The notes under the pieces are model-generated. The model had not been told where the DNA came from. It did no database searches and saw only the letters and a list, made by a program, of their open reading frames with translations. Of a stretch of 64,000 nucleotides of DNA, positions 1 through 8,390 are shown in pieces; position 1 is the first letter of the stretch, and each line of letters begins with the position of its first letter. Made by a program: the position numbers and the translations under genes. Source of the DNA: Rahnella sp. AA (GTDB taxonomy: Bacteria > Pseudomonadota > Gammaproteobacteria > Enterobacterales > Enterobacteriaceae); contig NZ_PITQ01000017.1 of NCBI RefSeq assembly GCF_002834385.1, positions 27,247 through 91,246 on the forward strand, given 5' to 3'.

Positions 1-1052
1 TCCCCCCATGCCGCAACCTGACCATTTGAGCGCAGCACGATGACGGCTGCATCGGTCATCTGGGCATCAACAATGTCGTCCATCAATTCGATTTCGGCAG
101 GAATGTAGTTGCTGGTTCCCCATGTGACGATATGCCCGCTGGCCCGGCGGGCGATAAATGTTTGTAATGACCCGGCGATATCAACAACATCAGTCAGTGA
201 TGCCAGAATATCAGGCACCTTACCGCCGTGAGCCTCATCACCCCATGCGACGATTTGCCCATTAGCGCGGCGTGCGCTGAAGGCATAAGAAGTAGACTGT
301 ACATCCACAATGTCGTTCAGTAATTCCACTTCGACGGTTAATTTCCCGCCATTTGAGATATGCCCCCAGGCAACCACATGGCCGTTAGCGCGACGCGCAG
401 CAAAAGCGCCAGAGCTTGCCTGAATATCAACGATATCGATCAACGCTGCTATGTCAGCGGGGAGGTCACTTGCATTCTCAGAACCCCAAACCACAATCTG
501 CCCGGAGGCGCGTAATGCCGCCATTCCAGTTTCATTACCCCTGATCTCAATGATGTCATTCAACGCTAAAATATTGTCAGGAATGGCCATTATCTGGCCG
601 GGGGCGGTCTGAAAACCCCATGAAAAAATCTGACCATTGGCATTGAGGGCACAAAGGGACTGATTTGAACCGGCAACGGCGATGATGTCATGATTCCGTT
701 CGTTAACTGGCGGGACGCCGCCGCAGCTGTCAAGGCCCCATGACGTCACGGTACCGTCATTTTTACGGGCCGCGACGGAGAAAAAGTTGCCGTCGATGTT
801 GCTGACATTGAGTGTGGCGCGGCCAGTATAATCAGCCGAACTGATGTAGAGCTTTTTGTGTGGCTGGGTGTCAATGAAACTATTTCCACTGATGGATGTT
901 GACTCTCCATCATACTGCCAGTCTGCAATGACGGGCTCACCTGTTGTGTTATCCAGTGCGACCAGGCGGTGGCGCGTAAATAAATAACTGGTGGAGTTTT
1001 GAGTGCGGGCACCCATGATTTTCAATTGCTGTGTAAAATATAAAGTCGTCAT
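1..1052 (-). CDS. RCC1-like repeat protein, C-terminal part cut off by window edge
   Basis: The frame opens at ATG 1052 (MTTLYFTQQLKIMGAR) and runs without a stop to base 1, so the C-terminus lies outside. After about 110 residues it becomes a tandem array of about seven units of roughly 41 residues. Each unit holds a motif of the type R-A-N-G-x-V-V-A-W-G followed by a D-I-V-D-I segment. The DNA for the WG motifs recurs at about 1-30, 117, 238, 361, 484, 613 and 735. G-x-(I/V)-x-x-W-G repeats are typical of bacterial RCC1-type beta-propeller proteins, often surface or effector-like. No signal peptide is visible at this start. Function is unknown. It lies in an accessory block and no partner gene is visible. 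Confidence 0.75.
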   Translation of the reverse strand, partial: MTTLYFTQQLKIMGARTQNSTSYLFTRHRLVALDNTTGEPVIADWQYDGESTSISGNSFIDTQPHKKLYISSADYTGRATLNVSNIDGNFFSVAARKNDGTVTSWGLDSCGGVPPVNERNHDIIAVAGSNQSLCALNANGQIFSWGFQTAPGQIMAIPDNILALNDIIEIRGNETGMAALRASGQIVVWGSENASDLPADIAALIDIVDIQASSGAFAARRANGHVVAWGHISNGGKLTVEVELLNDIVDVQSTSYAFSARRANGQIVAWGDEAHGGKVPDILASLTDVVDIAGSLQTFIARRASGHIVTWGTSNYIPAEIELMDDIVDAQMTDAAVIVLRSNGQVAAWG

Positions 1053-1383
1053 TTAGAAATTCCATTTAAGTGATGATTAATACACGGTTAGGATATTTCA
1101 ACAATAAACGTTGAATTGATTAGATAAACATAACGAGTAACTAGAGAGGAAGATGGCAGAATGATTTTGTATGTTAATGACTTCTTAATATATAATCCGA
1201 GGGATGGGCGTGTGCGGGGTTTATTTGCTGAGTGAATCAATAAGCATTTTATATAATATAATTTCACAGAGCACCTGACGTCGGAAACTAGAGAGCTCTG
1301 CTATTGGTCAGCAGGGGATAAATAATAGAACCTTTAATTAAAGCACGAGTACTCAAATTTAAAGGTTCTATCATTAACTGGCT
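1053..1383. other. AT-rich intergenic region with an inverted repeat
   Basis: This 331-base gap separates the start of the repeat protein from the end of the chrA-like pair. It is clearly AT-rich, as expected for a horizontally acquired promoter region. The only clear structure is the perfect 13-bp inverted repeat at 1325-1371, listed separately. No gene was recognised. Confidence 0.6.
1325..1371. repeat. 13-bp perfect inverted repeat
   Basis: ATAGAACCTTTAA at 1325-1337 is repeated in inverse orientation as TTAAAGGTTCTAT at 1359-1371, with a 21-base spacer that contains the small palindrome GAGTACTC. It begins 12 bases downstream of the chrA-like stop codon, so it may act as a terminator hairpin, although no long T-run follows. 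A recombination remnant is an alternative. Confidence 0.5.
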
Positions 1384-1902
1384 TCAGCCCAACGCCAGCC
1401 CCAATACCGCGCCCACCGCCAGCACCCATAACGGATGGATGCGTTTGTTGAGGGCCATCAGCGTACACAGTGCAATCACACCGGCGAGGGTCAATGTGGT
1501 GGCGGAGGCTTTGGCGATTAGCAATCCGCTGGAGACCACCAGCCCGACGGTGACCGGCACCAGTCCGCGTTGGATCACCTGTCGCCACGGCCTGTCTTTG
1601 TAACGCTTCCAGCCGCCCATCACGATAATCGTCACGACAGAAGACGGGCCGAATTTTGCCAGTGAGGAAACCAGCAACCCGGACCACCCGGCGACCTGCC
1701 AGCCAATCAGCGGCACGATCATCATATTCGGGCCAGGCGCGGCCTGCGCCAGTGCGAACAGGGCGCTGAATTCCTGCGCGCTCATCCAGTGATGCACATC
1801 CACCACCGCACGTTGCATCTCGGGGAGGATGGTGTTTCCGCCGCCAAACGCCAGTAATGAAAGCTCGGTAAATAGCAGGGCGAGTGAGAGTAAAACGGCC
1901 AT
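1384..1902 (-). CDS. chrA: chromate transporter family protein, second (C-terminal-type) CHR half
   Basis: A hydrophobic protein of 172 residues with the CHR-domain signature near its N-terminus (L-L-A-F-G-G-G-N-T-I-L-P) and A-P-G-P-N further on. Full-length ChrA is about 400 residues with two CHR domains. Here the halves are separate genes, as in known short-chain CHR pairs. Its ATG (1900-1902) overlaps the stop of the upstream half (TGA 1902-1904), so translation is probably coupled. It should form a membrane heterodimer with the first half. Chromate export is the family function; the true substrate is not shown by the sequence. Confidence 0.8.
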   Translation of the reverse strand: MAVLLSLALLFTELSLLAFGGGNTILPEMQRAVVDVHHWMSAQEFSALFALAQAAPGPNMMIVPLIGWQVAGWSGLLVSSLAKFGPSSVVTIIVMGGWKRYKDRPWRQVIQRGLVPVTVGLVVSSGLLIAKASATTLTLAGVIALCTLMALNKRIHPLWVLAVGAVLGLALG

Positions 1903-2486
1903 CAGAATTTACTCCGTGCGCAGATAAAAATGCTGACCGGCGCCAGCACCAGCATGACCGGCAACATCGGGATACGGAACACTGCAATGGCGATCACGCC
2001 CGCAGCGACCAGCGCCAGTTGCAGCCATTTTCCCCACAGCGGGGCGAGCATTTTAAGCCCCGTGGAGAGTAGCAATCCCGCCGCTGCCGCTGCCATACCG
2101 GCGAAAAGATGTTCTACCAGCGGTTCATTCTGATAACGCGCATAAACTAAACCGAGCAGCACAACGCAAATCGTCGGCGCGAGGATCAGCCCGAGGATGG
2201 CGGAAAGCGCACCACGCAGCCCGCGAAATTCCATCCCTAAGGCCACCGATAAATTGATGATATTGCCGCCGGGTAAAAACTGACACAGCCCGAGCAGTTC
2301 GGTGAACTGTGCGGCGGTCAGCCAGCGGCGTTTATCCACCAGCATGTGCCGCGCCATCGGCAGCACACCGCCAAAACCCGTCAGGCCCAGAACGAAAAAG
2401 CCCATGAAAAGTTGCCCGCAGTCGGGTGCAGGCGCAGTCTGATCTTCGGTGCTGAGCATAATTTTTTCCTGCGTGTAATCGGCCAT
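1902..2486 (-). CDS. chrA: chromate transporter family protein, first (N-terminal-type) CHR half
   Basis: A membrane protein of about 194 residues with the CHR signature G-L-T-G-F-G-G-V-L-P. I chose ATG 2486 because GGGAGAG lies just upstream; an in-frame ATG at 2561 would add 25 residues. It overlaps the second half by one base at its 3' end. A LysR gene is divergent and close (start 2616), which fits control of the pair by that regulator. Function (anion or chromate efflux) is inferred from the family. Confidence 0.8.
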   Translation of the reverse strand: MADYTQEKIMLSTEDQTAPAPDCGQLFMGFFVLGLTGFGGVLPMARHMLVDKRRWLTAAQFTELLGLCQFLPGGNIINLSVALGMEFRGLRGALSAILGLILAPTICVVLLGLVYARYQNEPLVEHLFAGMAAAAAGLLLSTGLKMLAPLWGKWLQLALVAAGVIAIAVFRIPMLPVMLVLAPVSIFICARSKF

Positions 2487-2615
2487 CTCGACACTCTCCC
2501 TCAAATGTAATTCAAAGCCGCCAGAGGCGTAAATTTCGTTACGGATCATGCGCGCTGTCATGACATGATGTCTAATGCCTTTAATGGCGCCAACAGATAC
2601 CCGGAGGGTATGGCA

Positions 2616-3527
2616 ATGATCGAACTGAAACGGCTTAACGCCTTTGTCACCGTGGTGGAAGCCGGGAGTATTACCCGCGCGGCTGAACTGTTATTTATCC
2701 AGCAGCCTCCGCTGACCCGCCTGTTGCAGGGGCTGGAGCAGGATTTTGGCGTGATTTTATTGCAGCGTCTGCCGCGCGGGGTGATCCCGACCGAAGCCGG
2801 TGAAGTGCTGTTGCAGGAAGCGCGCGCCGTCCTGGCACGTGCCGAGCAACTGAATGCGGCAATGCGCCGTGCGGCACAGGGCGAACAGGGGCGCATCCGG
2901 ATTGGATTCACAAGCTCCGCAGCGCTGCATACTTTTGTGCCTGCGCTGCTGCGCCGGTATCGCGAGATTTATCCGTCGGTCAGCACGCAGCTTGAGGAAA
3001 GCGGCAGCGGCGAGTTGCTGGAGGCGGTGGTGGCGGGGCAACTCGACGTGGCGTTTGTGCGAATGCCGGTCAAAGATATGCCGGAGCTGGAGATGGAAAA
3101 GGTGCTGGAAGAGCCGATGTGGGTCGCCGTTCCTGCCGGACACCGTCTGGCCGCGCGAACCTCCGCGAAGCCGCTAAAACTCGAAGAACTGAGCAATGAA
3201 CCGTTTGTACTTTACCGTCGTCGCGCCGGGCAGGGGTTGTATGATGCGATACTCGCGGCGTATGTCCGCGCCGGATTCAGCCCGCATATCGTGCAGGAAG
3301 CGCCACGGCTGACGTCGTGCCTGAGTCTGGTCGGCGCGGGGCTGGGAATATCGATTGTTCCGGCGTCCATGACCCGGCTGGGTGGCGACGGCGTGGTGTT
3401 TTTGCCGCTGGATGCCAGCACGCAGCTCAGCGCGCCGTTGTATCTCGCCCGGCGGGAAGACAGCCATGCATCGTCTATAATAAGTACGTTTTGTCAGCTG
3501 GTTCGAAAGCAGCTGGCCGGGGATTAA
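2616..3527 (+). CDS. LysR-family transcriptional regulator
   Basis: About 303 residues. The N-terminal winged HTH is classic LysR (MIELKRLNAFVTVVEAGSIT, then R-A-A-E-L-L-F-I-Q-Q-P-P-L-T-R). It is followed by the two-lobed effector-binding domain, including I-R-I-G-F-T-S-S-A and V-G-A-G-L-G-I-S-I-V-P. Start 2616 is preferred because GGAGG at 2603-2607 sits 8 bases before it; ATGs at 2565 and 2610 fit less well. It is divergent from the chrA-like pair and is the natural candidate regulator of it. The 3' end overlaps the convergent ArsR gene by 4 bases. Confidence 0.85.
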   Translation: MIELKRLNAFVTVVEAGSITRAAELLFIQQPPLTRLLQGLEQDFGVILLQRLPRGVIPTEAGEVLLQEARAVLARAEQLNAAMRRAAQGEQGRIRIGFTSSAALHTFVPALLRRYREIYPSVSTQLEESGSGELLEAVVAGQLDVAFVRMPVKDMPELEMEKVLEEPMWVAVPAGHRLAARTSAKPLKLEELSNEPFVLYRRRAGQGLYDAILAAYVRAGFSPHIVQEAPRLTSCLSLVGAGLGISIVPASMTRLGGDGVVFLPLDASTQLSAPLYLARREDSHASSIISTFCQLVRKQLAGD

Positions 3528-3877
3528 AGATGTTGCCCGGAGATATGCTTTTGCGTGGATTCAATGGTAATGCCGTCGGATTCGATGGCGCTGAGCAGGC
3601 AATCAAGCAGGCCGGGGAAGCGTGCGTCCAGATCATCACGGCGCAGCGACAGTAAATTGGCGCGTCCGTCCGGGCGCTGCCAGATAACGCCGCTGTCGCG
3701 CAGCACACGCCAGTGGTGAGTCAGCGTCGATTTCGATAAGCCCTGCAACAGGGTGCCGCACGGGTGTTCGCCGCCTTTCGCTAAGGTGCGGATCACCGCC
3801 AGACGTAGCGGATTTCCCAGTGCAGTCAGCACATTTTCGAGACGGATCTGCTCGCGTTCAGGGTGGTTGGCTATCAT
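3524..3877 (-). CDS. ArsR-family winged-helix repressor
   Basis: About 117 residues with a winged HTH: A-L-G-N-P-L-R-L-A-V-I-R-T-L then L-S-K-S-T-L-T-H-H-W-R-V-L-R-D-S-G-V. That is the ArsR/SmtB pattern. Only one cysteine is obvious and no clear metal-site cluster, so it may sense something other than a metal. Start 3877 is chosen for AAGGAAAG four bases upstream; an in-frame ATG at 3919 is less likely. It is divergent from the second EF-G gene. A strong inverted repeat (3988-4011) between the two genes is a likely operator. Confidence 0.8.
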   Translation of the reverse strand: MIANHPEREQIRLENVLTALGNPLRLAVIRTLAKGGEHPCGTLLQGLSKSTLTHHWRVLRDSGVIWQRPDGRANLLSLRRDDLDARFPGLLDCLLSAIESDGITIESTQKHISGQHL

Positions 3878-3987
3878 CGGACTTTCCTTACTTAGACGTG
3901 TGTTAACGCGGCCGCGCAATATAGCTTATCCGTCTGCTGCTGTACAACGCGACGGCCTGTGACCGATTTCATCAATAGAATAAAATT

Positions 3988-4011
3988 ATTGTACGACTAT
4001 ACACGTACAAT
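3988..4011. promoter_or_regulatory. palindromic operator candidate between arsR-type gene and EF-G paralog
   Basis: ATTGTACG (3988-3995) and CGTACAAT (4004-4011) form a perfect 8-bp inverted repeat with an 8-base centre. The nested palindrome TACAATTGTA covers 4006-4015, and a further TGTACAA half-site lies near 3942-3948. Dyads of this size are typical ArsR-family targets. The location in the divergent intergenic region suggests control of the arsR-type gene, the EF-G gene, or both. Confidence 0.55.
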
Positions 4012-4128
4012 TGTAGTATACTCTCCGCATTAAGAATTTTAGTAGTCACTTTATTTCTTAACTCAACTTTGTGACGGGATGTGAAATCACTCTCCGCCAA
4101 CTTAGCCATCAACCAGTAAGGACGTTAT

Positions 4129-6234
4129 ATGGCTCGCAAAACGCCAATCGAGCGCTACCGCAATATCGGTATCTCAGCACACATCGACGCAGGTAAAACC
4201 ACCACCACCGAGCGTATTCTTTTTTATACCGGCATGAACCATAAGCTGGGAGAAGTGCATGACGGCGGTGCGACCACAGACTGGATGGCTCAGGAACAGG
4301 AACGCGGCATTACGATTACGTCCGCTGCGGTGACCTGTTTCTGGCGCGGGATGGATCACTCGTTCGATGAGCATCGCATTAACATTATCGACACCCCGGG
4401 GCACGTGGATTTCACCATTGAAGTGGAACGTTCCATGCGTGTGCTCGACGGTGCGGTGATGGTGTACGACGCCGTGGGCGGCGTACAGCCACAGTCTGAA
4501 ACCGTCTGGCGTCAGGCAAATAAATACAAAGTGCCGCGTCTGGCCTTCGTTAACAAAATGGACCGTCAGGGTGCAGACTTCTTCCGCGTCCGCCAGATGA
4601 TGGTTGACCGCCTGAAAGCCAATCCGGTACCGATTGTTATTCCGATTGGCAGTGAAGAGCATTTCACCGGCGTGGTCGATCTGCGCAAAATGCGCGCGAT
4701 CCTGTGGGATGACGAGACGCAGGGTATGACGTTTACCTATGAACCGATCCCGGCCGGTTTACAGCAGCTTGCGGAAGAATGGCGCGAAAAAATGGTCTCA
4801 GCGGCGGCGGAAGCCAATGATGAGCTGATGGATAAATATCTCGAAGAAGGCACGCTGACTGAGGATGAAATTACCCAAGGTCTGCGTCTGCGCACCATCG
4901 CCGGTGAAATCCAGCCGATGCTGTGCGGCAGTGCGTTTAAGAATAAAGGTGTTCAGCGCATGCTCGACGCCGTGGTCGAACTGATGCCGTCGCCGCTGGA
5001 TATTCCGCCGGTTGCCGGTACGGACGAAGACGGCAACGAAGTGTTCCGTCATTCCGACGATAACGAGAAGTTCTCGGCGCTGGCATTCAAACTGATGACT
5101 GACCCCTATGTCGGCCAGCTGACGTTTGTCCGCGTTTATTCCGGCGTGCTGAAAAAAGGTGACAGCGTCTATAACCCTGTGCGCGGCAAGAAAGAACGTA
5201 TCGGGCGTATCGTGCAGATGCATGCCAATGACCGCATCGAGATAGATGAAATCCGCGCCGGTGATATCGCGGCCTGTGTGGGCCTGAAAGATGTCACCAC
5301 CGGTGAAACGCTGTGCGACCCGAGCGACATTATTACGCTGGTGCGCATGGAATTCCCGGATCCGGTGATTTCGCAGGCGATTGAACCGAAGACCAAGGCA
5401 GACCAGGAAAAAATGGGGATCGCGCTGTCACGGCTGGCATCGGAAGACCCGTCGTTCCGCATCCGCACCGATGAGGAATCCGGCCAGACGATCATTTCCG
5501 GGATGGGCGAGTTGCATCTGGAAATTATCGTTGACCGCATGAAACGTGAGTTCGGCGTGGAAGCCAACATCGGTAAACCGCAGGTAACCTATCGGGAAAC
5601 TGTGCGCAAAACCGTGCAGGATGTCGAAGGGAAATTTGTGCGCCAGTCCGGTGGTAAAGGCCAGTACGGGCACGTTGTCTTCACGCTCGAACCGCTGCCG
5701 GCAGGCACCGGCTTTGAGTTTGTCGATGCCACCAAAGGGGGCGTTGTCCCGCGTGAGTATATCCCTGCGGTTGAAAAAGGGGTTACGGAAGCGCTGAACA
5801 ACGGCATTCTGGCCGGGTATCCGGTGGTGGATGTGAAAGTCACGCTGACGTTCGGTTCTTACCACGAGGTCGACTCCTCGGAAATGGCGTTCAAAATGGC
5901 GGCCATCTTTGGTTTCAAAGAAGCGGCTAAACGCGCGGATCCGGTGATCCTCGAACCGATGATGAAAGTGGAAGTGGAAACTCCGGAAGAGTACGCCGGT
6001 GGCGTGATGGGCGATTTGTCCTCCCGTCGCGGTACGGTTCAGGGCATGGAAGAGATTGCGGGCGGCGGCGGTAAAATCATTAAAGCCGAAGTGCCGTTAT
6101 CCGAGATGTTCGGCTACTCCACCGTTTTGCGCTCGATGTCGCAAGGTCGTGCAACCTACAGCATGGAGTTCAATCACTATGCCGAGGCACCGCGCAATGT
6201 TGCCGAAAACATCATTGCATCGCGGGGTAAATAA
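4129..6234 (+). CDS. fusA: elongation factor G paralog (second EF-G)
   Basis: 701 residues, the usual EF-G length. G1 is AHIDAGKT (17-24), the switch I region contains RGITIT (59-64), G3 is DTPGH (88-92) and G4 is NKMD (142-145). Domains II-V follow with conserved blocks such as [17 protein letters not shown] and [19 protein letters not shown]. The protein aligns with E. coli EF-G throughout but differs at many positions. The neighbours are not rpsL, rpsG or tufA, so this is not the str-operon copy but a paralog. A good ribosome site (AAGGACG) precedes ATG 4129. It is presumably an active GTPase translocase or a recycling/stress variant. It has its own terminator and a divergent ArsR-type regulator. 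Confidence 0.93.
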   Translation: MARKTPIERYRNIGISAHIDAGKTTTTERILFYTGMNHKLGEVHDGGATTDWMAQEQERGITITSAAVTCFWRGMDHSFDEHRINIIDTPGHVDFTIEVERSMRVLDGAVMVYDAVGGVQPQSETVWRQANKYKVPRLAFVNKMDRQGADFFRVRQMMVDRLKANPVPIVIPIGSEEHFTGVVDLRKMRAILWDDETQGMTFTYEPIPAGLQQLAEEWREKMVSAAAEANDELMDKYLEEGTLTEDEITQGLRLRTIAGEIQPMLCGSAFKNKGVQRMLDAVVELMPSPLDIPPVAGTDEDGNEVFRHSDDNEKFSALAFKLMTDPYVGQLTFVRVYSGVLKKGDSVYNPVRGKKERIGRIVQMHANDRIEIDEIRAGDIAACVGLKDVTTGETLCDPSDIITLVRMEFPDPVISQAIEPKTKADQEKMGIALSRLASEDPSFRIRTDEESGQTIISGMGELHLEIIVDRMKREFGVEANIGKPQVTYRETVRKTVQDVEGKFVRQSGGKGQYGHVVFTLEPLPAGTGFEFVDATKGGVVPREYIPAVEKGVTEALNNGILAGYPVVDVKVTLTFGSYHEVDSSEMAFKMAAIFGFKEAAKRADPVILEPMMKVEVETPEEYAGGVMGDLSSRRGTVQGMEEIAGGGGKIIKAEVPLSEMFGYSTVLRSMSQGRATYSMEFNHYAEAPRNVAENIIASRGK

Positions 6235-6263
6235 CTGAAACGGGCGTAATCTCCGCTTAAGAC

Positions 6264-6291
6264 AAAACGGTCCGCAAGGGCCGTTTTTTTT
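6264..6291 (+). terminator. rho-independent terminator of EF-G paralog
   Basis: AAAACGGTCC pairs with GGGCCGTTTT (one G-T pair) around a GCAA loop, followed by a T-run. It lies about 30 bases after the stop codon. Confidence 0.85.
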
Positions 6292-6337
6292 GGGAATTTA
6301 AGGCGCAAAGATTTGCGCCTTTTGCTGAAGTTACGTG

Positions 6338-6937
6338 TTAGCTGAACAATTTCTGGGTAATGGTGGCAACGTGTTTGCCCTGATGCACGGCAATACGCAA
6401 CTCTTCTGCGCTTGGCTGACGTGAGCCGTCGCCGCCAGCTATTGTGGTTGCGCCGTAAGGTGTGCCGCCGCGAACCTGGGAAATATCGAATAATTCTGGG
6501 GTGGTGTAACCGATTGGGACGATGATCATGCCGTGGTGGGCGAGGGTAGTCCAGGTTGAGGCAATCGTCATTTCCTGACCGCCGCCGGTCCCCGTTGAGC
6601 TGAATACGCTGGCGACTTTGCCTGCCAGTGCGCCTTTGGCCCATAAGCCACCGGTCTGGTCGAGGAAGGTACGCATCTGGCTGGACATATTACCGAAACG
6701 GGTAGGGGTGCCAAGGATAATGGCGTCGTAGTCGGCAAGTTCTGCCGGTGACGCGACTTCTGCTGTCTGGCCGGTTTTCCCGCCTGCGGCTTTAAATGCC
6801 TCTTCCGGGATGGTTTCAGGGACGCGTTTTACCGTAACTTCAACACCGGGAACGCTGCGTGCGCCTTCAGCAACACTCTGCGCCATCGTTTCAATATGAC
6901 CATACATGGAATGATAAAGAACCAGTACTTTTGCCAT
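6338..6937 (-). CDS. wrbA: NAD(P)H:quinone oxidoreductase WrbA
   Basis: 199 residues from ATG 6937 ([16 protein letters not shown]), matching E. coli WrbA in length. The flavodoxin fold motifs are the P-loop-like S-M-Y-G-H-I-E for the FMN phosphate, G-T-P-T-R-F-G-N-M, and [10 protein letters not shown]. It makes two-electron reductions of quinones and is soluble and tetrameric in known members. GAGGAG lies upstream of 6937. The frame stays open further upstream, and a GTG at 7027 with a very good GGAGGAG site would add 30 residues; see findings. The gene converges on the EF-G paralog. Confidence 0.93.
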   Translation of the reverse strand: MAKVLVLYHSMYGHIETMAQSVAEGARSVPGVEVTVKRVPETIPEEAFKAAGGKTGQTAEVASPAELADYDAIILGTPTRFGNMSSQMRTFLDQTGGLWAKGALAGKVASVFSSTGTGGGQEMTIASTWTTLAHHGMIIVPIGYTTPELFDISQVRGGTPYGATTIAGGDGSRQPSAEELRIAVHQGKHVATITQKLFS

Positions 6938-7414
6938 TTTTAACTCCTCATGAGGTGATGTTTGTTCCGTAGTTTGCTCTGGTTTCTGGCCTGCAATACG
7001 GGCGAACAATCCGCTTAAAAATCCCACATTTACTCCTCCGCCACATCCGGCGGTTGTGATGAGCAAGAGCCCCCATCGTCTGCGCATAGGGCATGAGTTA
7101 CAAACGCAAATTTTTGAACAGGCTCATCAATTAATTAGGGCAATGCGATAACCGGGGAGATAGGTTTTGCTCATCGTCCTGTTTGCGTCTCTATAGAGTA
7201 GGACAGATTTGTCTACGGACTCGGGGCACGCCAATCAGCGGAACATTGTTGGGTTCCTTTTCCGTTTTAAATCAGAAAGATTTGTTGATGGGCCTGGGTG
7301 AGGTTTTTCTTTTGCCAGGTTTAATATTGCCATAAGCCAAATTTATGAATTTTCATTGTGGTGTTAGATTTATGTGGTTTTAATATACGCACTATAAATA
7401 AGGAGATTTGAAAA
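6938..7414. other. intergenic region upstream of wrbA and hcp
   Basis: This divergent gap holds the leader (or N-terminal extension) of wrbA at 6938-7027. Then follows about 390 bases that become AT-rich towards hcp. A weak inverted repeat-like segment lies around 7315-7345. No further gene was recognised. Confidence 0.5.
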
Positions 7415-7906
7415 ATGGCAATCCCTGCTTACCTGTTTCTTAAAGACGATGGCGGCGCTAACATCAAAGGGTCTGTTGATGTAAACGGTCGCGAAGGTTC
7501 AATAGAAATTCTTGGTTTCGGTCACTCTCTTCACATTCCCACTGATGGCAACACAGGCAAAATTACCGGGACACGCATTCATGGCGCTTTAGGTTTCGAA
7601 AAAGAATTCGATAGCTCAAGCCCGTACCTATACAAAGCTGTTGCAACCGGTCAGACGCTTCATTCAGCAGAATTCAAATGGTACAAGATTAATGATGCGG
7701 GTCAGGAAGTTGAGTATTTCAACATGATGCTTGAGGCCGTGAAAGTTGTCTCTGTTTGCCCTCTGATGCACAACATCAAAAATCCAGCCTTTGAAAAGCA
7801 CAACCACAATGAAAGCGTGGAATTGCGCTATGAAAAAATCACGTGGAAATACCTTGATGGGAATGTTCAGTTCACTGACGCATGGAATGAAAGGGTGACA
7901 GCCTAA
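7415..7906 (+). CDS. hcp: type VI secretion Hcp tube protein (orphan copy)
   Basis: 163 residues starting MAIPAYLFLKDDGG. The typical Hcp pattern follows: G-S-V-D-V-N-G-R-E-G-S-I-E-I-L-G-F-G-H, then T-G-K-I-T-G-T-R, and a C-terminal E-L-R-Y-E-K-I-T-W-K segment. Hcp hexamers stack into the T6SS inner tube and carry small effectors in the lumen. No other T6SS structural gene (tss, vgrG, clpV) is in the window, so it is an orphan hcp serving a system elsewhere. AAGGAG precedes the ATG. One base separates its stop from the effector gene, so the two are co-expressed and the effector is probably Hcp cargo. Confidence 0.92.
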   Translation: MAIPAYLFLKDDGGANIKGSVDVNGREGSIEILGFGHSLHIPTDGNTGKITGTRIHGALGFEKEFDSSSPYLYKAVATGQTLHSAEFKWYKINDAGQEVEYFNMMLEAVKVVSVCPLMHNIKNPAFEKHNHNESVELRYEKITWKYLDGNVQFTDAWNERVTA

Positions 7907-7907
7907 A

Positions 7908-8390
7908 ATGCCGCTGACATGTAGCTTTGTGCTGAACGGAATGGAAACATCAATCTTAAGCTGTGCAGGTGTTGGCAATTTCCCCGCCTTTTCCGGTCGC
8001 TTTGCTGGTCGCAACAATCCGACATTAACAAACGTTGCAATGAGCGGGGCGTTACCCGTGGGGCGTTATTACATCGTAAGCCGTGAGTCTGGCGGGCGTC
8101 TTGGTGCCGTTCGAATGGCTGCGTTGAAATATATCTATGGGGCTGCGCGTGAAGATTGGTTTTCCCTGTACCGCGATGACGGAAAAATCAATGATGAGAC
8201 TTTCATAGAGGGCGTGAAGCGTGGAAATTTCCGGCTTCATCCAATTGGGCCATTGGGTTTAAGTGAGGGCTGTATCACAATGACGTCACTTGCAGAGTTC
8301 GATTACCTACGCGCCGCGCTCATGGCAACATCTATGATTACAATTCCTGGCTCATCCCTGAAGGCGCACGGAATCATGAAGGTTTCATAG
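7908..8390 (+). CDS. Tlde1-type T6SS effector (DUF2778, L,D-transpeptidase fold)
   Basis: 160 residues. The C-terminal half carries the active-site block HPIGPLGLSEGCITM, with catalytic His111 and Cys122 by analogy with Tlde1 of Salmonella. Earlier N-F-P-A-F-S-G and A-L-P-V-G-R-Y-Y are also typical of DUF2778. Known Tlde1 proteins act in the periplasm of target cells and cut or exchange peptidoglycan peptide bonds. The N-terminus lacks a signal peptide, as expected for a T6SS cargo. It sits between hcp and a membrane protein gene (stop TAG overlaps GTG 8390), the layout of an effector-immunity pair. Confidence 0.88.
   Translation: MPLTCSFVLNGMETSILSCAGVGNFPAFSGRFAGRNNPTLTNVAMSGALPVGRYYIVSRESGGRLGAVRMAALKYIYGAAREDWFSLYRDDGKINDETFIEGVKRGNFRLHPIGPLGLSEGCITMTSLAEFDYLRAALMATSMITIPGSSLKAHGIMKVS

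Noticed and set aside
1334..1987. 217-codon frame on the minus strand overlapping the chrA-like genes
   Set aside because: It lies in a shifted frame of two convincing CHR-family genes and has Arg/Gly/Ala-rich shadow composition.
4129..6234. EF-G gene as the normal str-operon fusA
   Set aside because: No rpsL, rpsG or tufA flank it; a divergent ArsR-type gene and wrbA are the neighbours.
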